Assembly: GCA_031413955.1 (NCBI GenBank)
Contig: JANOGB010000090.1
Span: 1-19,384 of the forward strand
Source of the DNA: JABFRZ01 sp031413955
GTDB lineage: Bacteria > Planctomycetota > UBA1135 > GCA-002686595
Length of the DNA stretch: 19,384 nucleotides
Reading direction: 5' to 3'
Made by a program: the position numbers and the translations under genes. Under the pieces are notes generated by a model. The model saw only the letters and a program-made list of their open reading frames with translations. It was not told the origin of the DNA and did not search any database. Of the stretch, positions 13,852-19,384 are shown piece by piece (within the stretch, counting starts at the first letter, position 1; each line of letters starts with the position of its first letter).

Positions 13852-14862
13852 TCAGTTCGCGGCCAGCGTCTCATCGAGGAACGTCACGGGCGTGGGGGCG
13901 CGCGGATCGCGGTGCAGGCCCTTCAACCGAACGCTGGCGCCTGGGCGCGTGAAACGGATTTCGCGCGTGCCTTCGACCGGCAGGTAGGCGCGCTCGTCGA
14001 TGGTCAGCTCGCGCCGTTCGAGCACCACGCCGTCCGCGTCCAGGAGCTCGGCCTGGAAGACGAGCGCGCGCCCGACGAGACCCGGGACGCGGTGTCCGGC
14101 CTGGTTCCGGATCACGACTCGGCTGCAGCCCTCGACCGTCGCGAGCGAGAGCTCGAAGGCCAGGCGCAGGAAGGCCGGATCGCGAGGCGTCTGCAGGGCA
14201 TGGCTGCGGCCCGCTCGTGCGGGCGCGCCCTCCGCCCAGCTGCGCTCGAGCGGGGCCATGTGGCATCCGACGCACGAGAGACCGCGCGCGGCGAGTCCGG
14301 CCGCGGCGAAATCTTTGGCGATGCCGATCACCGGCCCGATGTTCGTCGCGTGACACGCGCTGCACAGGGCATCGCTGCCCGGCACGAGCATGTGCTCGGA
14401 GCGCTTCGAGGCGTGCGCCTCTACGCTCGTGCCGCGCGGGCCGAGCATCGCGCCGCTCTCGTCCTGGTGGCAACTCTCGCAGTTCACGCCGAGCTCGCGC
14501 GCGGCGTCGCGCGTGTCCGGCTTTCCACCCAGCACGCCCGCGAGCAGCGGCTCGGGCGCGTGGCACCCGTAGCAGAGCTCGGGGCGCTTCTTGTCCTCCA
14601 GCTCGGCCCTGTAGGCCTCGTCGACCCAGGCGAGGCCGTGGGCCGAGATCGCCCACTCCTCGGCCACCTCGCGGTGGCAGCCGGCGCAGGCGTAGCGTTC
14701 GAGGCCCTCCACGCGCGCGGGTCGGAGCGCGATCGCCGGAGCCGGAGCTCGCAGCAGTGGCTGCGGATCGTCTTCGCCGCGGGCTGCCAGGACGAGGGAG
14801 CCGCAGGCGAGGAAGCAGACGAAACGCGCAGCCGAGCGGGGGGGAAAGGCTCGGGACGGCAC
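13852..14862 (-). CDS. Pentahaem c-type cytochrome (cytochrome c554-like)
   Basis: A 336-residue protein from the GTG at 14862, chosen because it begins a good signal peptide (basic start, hydrophobic FVCFLACGSLVLAA, cleavage near residue 27). Other starts upstream give no better N-terminus. Five CxxCH motifs occur between residues 59 and about 200: CAGCH, CYGCH, CESCH, CSACH and CVGCH. The layout is like cytochrome c554/c-prime-type multihaem proteins, and a haem-free C-terminal beta domain follows (NQAGHRVPG, then RALVFQAELLDADG). It is the first gene of the operon. It may carry electrons in the periplasm to the outer-membrane conduit, or be a catalytic subunit; sequence alone does not decide. 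No nearby inner-membrane quinol oxidase (CymA/NapC type) is in the window. Confidence 0.87.
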   Translation of the reverse strand: MPSRAFPPRSAARFVCFLACGSLVLAARGEDDPQPLLRAPAPAIALRPARVEGLERYACAGCHREVAEEWAISAHGLAWVDEAYRAELEDKKRPELCYGCHAPEPLLAGVLGGKPDTRDAARELGVNCESCHQDESGAMLGPRGTSVEAHASKRSEHMLVPGSDALCSACHATNIGPVIGIAKDFAAAGLAARGLSCVGCHMAPLERSWAEGAPARAGRSHALQTPRDPAFLRLAFELSLATVEGCSRVVIRNQAGHRVPGLVGRALVFQAELLDADGVVLERRELTIDERAYLPVEGTREIRFTRPGASVRLKGLHRDPRAPTPVTFLDETLAAN

Positions 14863-14980
14863 CGGAGCCCAGGATTCTAATCGGAGCCCATGAAAAACGT
14901 AGTGCGTGGGGCGCTCCACGGTCACTCCACGGCCCCTGCCGTTCGCCTTCGCTGACCGTGACCGTACGATCGGCCGCCCG
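14863..14980. promoter_or_regulatory. Divergent promoter region with CGGTCA/TGACCG repeats
   Basis: These 118 bp separate the cytochrome operon from the sulfatase-like gene and must hold promoters for both. ACGGTCAC (14918-14925) is the exact reverse complement of GTGACCGT (14958-14965). TGACCG also occurs twice in tandem at 14953-14964. The repeats could form an operator for a dimeric regulator. A 21-codon ORF, 14890-14955, lies within but has no supporting evidence. Confidence 0.4.
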
Positions 14981-17416
14981 ATGAAGGCGCCCGCGTCGTC
15001 CCCCGCGCGCTCCGAGCCCGAGTCGAGCATCGCCCTCGGCGCCTGGCTGGCGCTGTTTCTCGTGCTGGGACGCTCGGCCGTGCTGCTGGCTCTCGAGCTC
15101 GGGCACCACGGCAATCGCGAGCTCGCGGGCCTGCGCCTGGCGCACGGCTTCTGGCCGCTCCTCGCCGTGGCCGGCGGAGTCGCGCTGGCGGCCGGGCTGG
15201 GGCTGTGGATCGCAACTCGCTCTGGATCAGGATCCTTGTCACGGTCCTTGCGCGCGCTCGTCGCGCTGGCGCTGGCCGCCGCGGCGTTCCTGTTCCTGAG
15301 CGGTCGCCTGGAGGGCGATCCATCGCGGCGCATCGGCACGCAAACGCCGCTCGGGTCCAAGGCCCTCGCCCTGACCGCCGTGTGTGCCTTGGCGCTGGCG
15401 CTGTTCTTCTTCACGACGCGACTGCGGAGCTTGCGCGCCTGGCTGGCCGACGCGCGGCGTGGCGGGCTGGTCCCGCTGGTGTTGCTCGTGCTGCTCGCGA
15501 CCGGACTGCGTGTCGCGTACGGCGGTCTGGGCGCGACCATGGAAGTGCGGCGCGTCGAGCACGAGCTCTGCGGCGAGAAGTGGGAGGCGCTGCGCGCGCA
15601 TCCGGAGGGCGCGGCCGCGCCGGGCATCCTGTGCCCAGCGGCGGAGTACAGGGCCGATGGTGCCGCTCGTACGACGCTCGTGCTGCCGCCGCCCGCGCTC
15701 GTGCGCCGGGTCCTGCCCGGTTCCGACGAGCTCCTGTGGCTGGTGGGGGGCGCGGGCATCGATCACTCCGTCTCCACCGACGCGCTCGAGCGTTACCGCG
15801 GACACTCGCTGCGCTTTCGCGTGCATGTGAACGGCGCGCGCGTGTTCGAGGCGAGCCTGCCGATCCAGGGCTCGCCGGCCTGGGTCGAGCTCGGCGGCGG
15901 AGAGGGGCTCGAGCTGCGCGGCAACTCCGAGCTCGAGCTCGAGACCGTCCTGCTCGATGCGCGCGGCCAGGAGGTCCAGCCAGCCGACCCGCTGCGCGTG
16001 GGGTTCGGCGGGCTCGCGCTCGAGCGCCGCGAGCGCCGTGCGCGGGCGCGCGCCTCCGAGCAACACCCCAACATCGTGCTCGTCCTGATCGACACGCTGC
16101 GCGCGGATCGCACCTCGGCCTACGGCTACGAGCGCGCGCCCGCGGGCACGAGGACGACGCCCCATCTCGAGGCCTTGGCCGCGCGCGGGCTGTTGTTCGA
16201 GGAAGCCTGTAGCACGGCGAGCTGGACCTGGCCCTCGACCGCCTCGATCCTGACCGGACTGCAGCCCGAGGAGCACGGCGTGCAGGACGGGGCGAGCTCG
16301 TTCCTGCCGCGCCAGCTCGACACCCTGGCCGAGGCGTTGCAGCGCGCCGGCTTCACCACCGCGGCCTGGTCGGGCAGCCCGCTGATCGTGCCCGCCAAGG
16401 ACTTCGACCAGGGCTTCGAGTTCTTCGATGCCAGCCGCGAGGGGCGCGTGCGGCGCTCGAACGTGGTGCTGCCGGGCGCGCTGGAGTGGCTCGCGGTCGC
16501 GCGCGAGTGGCGCTTCTTCCTGTACCTGCACCTGATGGAGCCGCACATGCCCTACGTGCCGCTGCCCGAGGGCCGCGCGCTCTTCGCGGCGGACGTGCCG
16601 CACAGCTTCCCGGCGCGCAAGCCCATGGACGACTCCTGGGAGCTCCTGCAGGCGGGCTTTTCGGAGAGCGGCGAGCGTCGCACCGAGAGCGTCGTCCCGC
16701 CCGAGGAGCAGCGCTGGATCCGCGACCTCTACGACGGCTGCGTGTGGAGTGCCGACCACTACCTCGGTCAAGTCCTGGCGCGCCTCGACGAACTCGGCTT
16801 GAGCGCGAACACGATCGTGGCCGTGACCAGCGATCACGGCGAGGAGCTCTTCGACCACGGCTTGCTCACGCACTCGAGCACGCTGCACCGCGAGCTCGTG
16901 CGCGTTCCGCTGGTGCTCGCGGGGCCGGGGATTCCGCGCGCAGAGCGGGTGAGCACGGTGCTCTCGAACGCGGGCCTCGGTCCGACGCTGGCGCGGCTCG
17001 GCGGCTCATCGATCGCGGGCCTGACGGAGAGCGCGCAGGCGTCACTCGATCTCCTGCGGCCGAGCGCGGAGGGCACCGTGCTCTTCTCGACGCAGCAAGG
17101 CTGGTGGAACGGCGTCCACCGCCAGCCGCTTTTCGGGCTGCGCAAGGACCAGAGCGTGCTGCACTTCGCGCCCCAGGGCACGCCCTGGGGCAAGCGGACG
17201 AAGGACGGCAAGGGCGAGATGCGGCTCTACGATCTGGCACTCGATCCCGACGAGCAGACGGACCTCGCGTCGCTCGAACCCGCGCGCGCGCAGGCCCTGC
17301 TGGACGAGCTCCTTCTCCGTCTGGCCGGCTTCGAGGAGCGCCGCGTCGAGACCGGCGGCGTGGTCGACGAGGGCACGCTCGACCTCCTGCGCGAGCTCGG
17401 CTACGTCGGCAAGTGA
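14981..17416 (+). CDS. Polytopic membrane sulfatase-like (alkaline phosphatase superfamily) enzyme
   Basis: An 811-residue protein from the ATG at 14981; an upstream GTG-type start at 14906 adds a non-hydrophobic leader and is less likely. Five hydrophobic helices lie at about residues 19-39, 56-78, 91-107, 128-146 and 161-178. A beta-rich extracytoplasmic region (about 190-350) is followed by a sulfatase-fold domain from about 360: NIVLVLIDTLRADRTSAYGY (metal-binding D371), WTWPSTASILTG, LHLMEPHMPY, and SDHGEELFDHG (D618, H619). The expected Cys/Ser nucleophile is Thr416, so formylglycine maturation is impossible. This resembles phospho- or sulfo-ester enzymes and transferases such as the LtaS/phosphoethanolamine-transferase branch. 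The C-terminus LRELGYVGK is typical of the family. Substrate unknown; surface glycan or lipid modification is plausible. Confidence 0.87.
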   Translation: MKAPASSPARSEPESSIALGAWLALFLVLGRSAVLLALELGHHGNRELAGLRLAHGFWPLLAVAGGVALAAGLGLWIATRSGSGSLSRSLRALVALALAAAAFLFLSGRLEGDPSRRIGTQTPLGSKALALTAVCALALALFFFTTRLRSLRAWLADARRGGLVPLVLLVLLATGLRVAYGGLGATMEVRRVEHELCGEKWEALRAHPEGAAAPGILCPAAEYRADGAARTTLVLPPPALVRRVLPGSDELLWLVGGAGIDHSVSTDALERYRGHSLRFRVHVNGARVFEASLPIQGSPAWVELGGGEGLELRGNSELELETVLLDARGQEVQPADPLRVGFGGLALERRERRARARASEQHPNIVLVLIDTLRADRTSAYGYERAPAGTRTTPHLEALAARGLLFEEACSTASWTWPSTASILTGLQPEEHGVQDGASSFLPRQLDTLAEALQRAGFTTAAWSGSPLIVPAKDFDQGFEFFDASREGRVRRSNVVLPGALEWLAVAREWRFFLYLHLMEPHMPYVPLPEGRALFAADVPHSFPARKPMDDSWELLQAGFSESGERRTESVVPPEEQRWIRDLYDGCVWSADHYLGQVLARLDELGLSANTIVAVTSDHGEELFDHGLLTHSSTLHRELVRVPLVLAGPGIPRAERVSTVLSNAGLGPTLARLGGSSIAGLTESAQASLDLLRPSAEGTVLFSTQQGWWNGVHRQPLFGLRKDQSVLHFAPQGTPWGKRTKDGKGEMRLYDLALDPDEQTDLASLEPARAQALLDELLLRLAGFEERRVETGGVVDEGTLDLLRELGYVGK

Positions 17417-17567
17417 GGCGCGCCTTGCGTGCTCAACTGGGAGCGCCGGGCTCCAGCCCGGCTCGGCTTCTTCGTTTCTTCCCTTTCTCTTCGGAGAGAG
17501 GAACGAGCCAAGAGAAAGAGCCGGGCTGGAGCCCGGCGCTCCCAGTTGAGCGCGCAAGCCGCGCCTC
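17415..17567. repeat. 153-bp near-perfect inverted repeat (48 of 50 bp per arm)
   Basis: Arms 17415-17464 and 17518-17567 are inverted copies. The inner 33 bp (17432-17464 with 17518-17550) are exact, and the outer 17 bp differ at two positions. A 53-bp pyrimidine-then-purine spacer separates them. Each arm itself contains the hairpin GCCGGGCT-N2-AGCCCGGC. The left arm starts within the TGA of the sulfatase-like gene. It may be a transcription terminator, a REP/BIME-like element or a MITE-like transposable repeat. A degenerate relative is at 8377-8492. Confidence 0.85.
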
Positions 17568-17612
17568 GCCGGTCTTCTTCAGCTCCGACGCCGATCCTGC
17601 CGATCCGAGCGC

Positions 17613-19384
17613 GTGCCCCCGGCGCGCCTCGCCCTGCTGCTCGCCTACCTCCTCGCCGCATGCGCGCGCGAGCGCGAGCCGGTTCCCTCCCTGCTGCTCC
17701 TGACTCTCGACACGACCGACCCCGCCGCGCTCGGCTGCTACGGCGGTCCCACCGGCCTGACGCCCAACCTCGACCGCCTGGCGCGCGAGGGAGTCGTGTT
17801 CGAGGACGCGCGCGCCGTCGCGCCGCTCACGCTGCCCGCGCACGCTTCGCTCCTGACCGGCCTGTACCCGCCGCGCCACACCGTCCGGCGCAACGGCGAG
17901 TCTCGCCTCCCGGACGGCGCCCTGACGCTGGCCGAGCGTGCGCGCGAGCACGGCTACCAGCGTGCCGCCTTCGTGGCCGCGGTGGTGCTCGCGCCGGAAT
18001 TCGGGCTCGCGCAGGGCTTCGAGCTCTACGACGCGCCCGCGACGCCCGAGAACGTCGACGAACACCTGACGGCCAGCCGGCGCGCGAGCGAGATCGCCGC
18101 GCGCGCCACGGCCTGGCTCGCGCAGCGCGATCCCGAGCGGCCGTTCTTCCTGTGGCTGCACTTCTACGACCCGCACTTTCCCTACGATCCGCCACGCGAG
18201 TTCCTGGCGCGCGCCGGGGGCGACGCCTACCTCGGCGAGGTGGCGGCGATGGACGCTGCGATCGGGACGGTGCTGGCCGAGCTCGAGCGCGCAGGACTCT
18301 ACGAGCACACGCTGATCGTGGCCGCCGCCGACCACGGCGAGGGTCGCGGGCGCCATGGCGAGGAGACCCACGGCGCCTTCGTGTTCGACGCCACCTTGCG
18401 CATCCCGCTGCTCGTGCGCCTGCCCGGCGCGATCCGAGCCGGCGAGCGCGTGCGCGACCCCGTCAGCCAGGTCGACATCGCGCCGCTCGCGGCTGCGGTG
18501 CTCGGCTGGAAGCCGCCGCGCGAGTCTCTCGCGCTCGTGCAGGATGGGCGGGATCCGCTACGGAGCGGCGCCGCCGGAGGCGTCTACTTCGAGAGCTACT
18601 TCGGCACGAAGTCCTTCGGCTGGAGCCCGCTCGCGGGCTGGACCGATGGACGCGTCAAGTACGTGCACTCCAGCGCGCCCGAGCTCTTCGACCTCGGCCA
18701 CGACCCCGGCGAGACGAAAAGTGTCCTCCCCGACCGGACCCGCGAGGCCGTGGCGCTGCGCGAGCGCATCACCGAGCTGGGCGCGCGGCCCCGGCTCGAA
18801 CGCGAGCCCCTCGCCGACGAGCAGGGCAACCTGCAGCGCGAGATCGAACGCCTGGGCTACGCCGGCGCGGGCCTGAACGCAGAGGACGCCGATCCCGAGC
18901 CGCTCGCCACCAGCTCGAGCCCGAGCCCGCACCGCATGGTCGCCGCCTACGCCGACTACATGGAAGGCCGCAAGCTCTTCGAGGAGAAGGGCTCGCGCGA
19001 ACAGGCGATCCACCTGCTCGAGCGCGCCGTCGACGCGAACCCGCAGAACCACAAGGCCTGGTTCACGCTCGGCCTCGCGCGCCTCGACCTCGCGCGTTTC
19101 GAGCAAGCCACCGACGCCTTCCGCCGAGTCCTCGCCATGCCCGGCGGCGAGCGCATCCCCGCCCAGCTCAACCTCGCCGTGTGCCTCTACAACCTCGGCC
19201 GCCGCACGGAAGCCCTGAGCGAGCTCGAGAGCGCGCTGGCCGAGACGAACGGCCCGCCCGGCGCGCTCGAGCTCCTGATCCGCCTGCTCGAGGAGAACGA
19301 GCGCAGCGAGAGACCGGCGGAAAGCGAGACGCCCGGCAACGTGGCAAAGGCCAAGGCGCTGAGAGCGCCGACGCGCGCGTCATA
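17613..19384 (+). CDS. Sulfatase-like lipoprotein with C-terminal TPR region (partial at right edge)
   Basis: The frame is open from the GTG at 17613 to the window end, at least 590 codons. The final two bases are TA, so a stop may follow immediately. The N-terminus PARLALLLAYLLAAC is a lipoprotein signal (lipobox LAAC, Cys17). The sulfatase/alkaline-phosphatase fold shows LLLLTLDTTDPAALGCYGG (about 28-46), LTLPAHASLLTGLYPPRH with Thr73 at the nucleophile position, FLWLHFYDPHFPYDPP and ADHGEGRGRHGEETHG (D240, H241). The domain ends near IERLGYAG (about residue 413). From about residue 445, repeats such as AIHLLERAVDANPQNHKAWF and LGLARLDLARFEQATDAFRR are TPR units. TPRs suggest protein partners or a scaffold. 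No ribosome-binding site is obvious; it is 196 bp after the previous gene. Confidence 0.85.
   Translation, partial: MPPARLALLLAYLLAACAREREPVPSLLLLTLDTTDPAALGCYGGPTGLTPNLDRLAREGVVFEDARAVAPLTLPAHASLLTGLYPPRHTVRRNGESRLPDGALTLAERAREHGYQRAAFVAAVVLAPEFGLAQGFELYDAPATPENVDEHLTASRRASEIAARATAWLAQRDPERPFFLWLHFYDPHFPYDPPREFLARAGGDAYLGEVAAMDAAIGTVLAELERAGLYEHTLIVAAADHGEGRGRHGEETHGAFVFDATLRIPLLVRLPGAIRAGERVRDPVSQVDIAPLAAAVLGWKPPRESLALVQDGRDPLRSGAAGGVYFESYFGTKSFGWSPLAGWTDGRVKYVHSSAPELFDLGHDPGETKSVLPDRTREAVALRERITELGARPRLEREPLADEQGNLQREIERLGYAGAGLNAEDADPEPLATSSSPSPHRMVAAYADYMEGRKLFEEKGSREQAIHLLERAVDANPQNHKAWFTLGLARLDLARFEQATDAFRRVLAMPGGERIPAQLNLAVCLYNLGRRTEALSELESALAETNGPPGALELLIRLLEENERSERPAESETPGNVAKAKALRAPTRAS

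Noticed and set aside
10065..13952. Plus-strand open frames of about 465-496 codons opposite the cytochrome and barrel genes
   Set aside because: Low-complexity Arg/Ala/Val sequence and no motifs. The opposite strand encodes numerous CxxCH motifs, signal peptides and a beta-barrel.
14890..14955. A 21-codon ORF upstream of the sulfatase-like gene as a leader peptide
   Set aside because: No attenuator hairpins or codon bias support translation. Such an ORF is expected by chance.
1..19384. CRISPR array
   Set aside because: No regularly spaced direct repeats with unique spacers were seen on either strand.

Overview
This is a GC-rich bacterial window with no rRNA, intact tRNA or other phylogenetic marker. 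The mix of multihaem cytochromes, a membrane sulfatase-like enzyme, a sulfatase-TPR lipoprotein and dispersed palindromic repeats would suit Planctomycetota, Myxococcota or a related deltaproteobacterial-type lineage. That placement is inference and cannot be settled from this sequence.

Region 1 (1-8216, almost all minus strand) is a decaying defence island. In transcription order it holds hsdM (broken by an in-frame amber codon), hsdS, a short chimeric ORF where a following gene has been cut off, an N-terminally truncated abiEi, an abiEii toxin gene with a 1-base frameshift, a second intact abiEi, and a second abiEii cut off by a remnant of an IS5-type transposase at the left edge. No hsdR is present.

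Inside the first abiEii sits a complete 2,788-bp IS1-family transposon (1674-4461). Its ends fit the IS1 pattern GGnnnTG and an 8-bp target duplication (CGCGAGAG) flanks it. Removing the element and one duplication copy rejoins the two toxin halves in frame. The element carries a single-ORF IS1-type transposase plus passenger genes: a conserved-looking hypothetical protein, a small ribbon-helix-helix-like regulator and a two-helix membrane protein. Three copies of a 9-bp near-palindrome, TGTA(G/C)TACA, lie between the divergent regulator and transposase genes. About 500 bp of hairpin-rich DNA has no convincing gene.

Region 2 (8505-14862, minus strand) is a tightly packed four-gene operon that looks like a porin-cytochrome conduit for electron transfer across the outer membrane. 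It encodes a pentahaem cytochrome, an outer-membrane beta-barrel, a 13-haem cytochrome and an OmcA/MtrC-type decahaem lipoprotein. Together they carry 28 CxxCH motifs. Gene order and haem counts differ from Shewanella mtrCAB. Adjacent genes are 4 bp apart or overlap by 13 and 44 bp.

Region 3 (14981-19384, plus strand) is divergent from the operon. It encodes a polytopic membrane sulfatase/alkaline-phosphatase-superfamily enzyme and a sulfatase-like lipoprotein with a C-terminal TPR region that runs to the right edge. Both have Thr rather than Cys at the expected nucleophile position. A 153-bp near-perfect inverted repeat lies between them, and a degenerate relative follows the decahaem gene.
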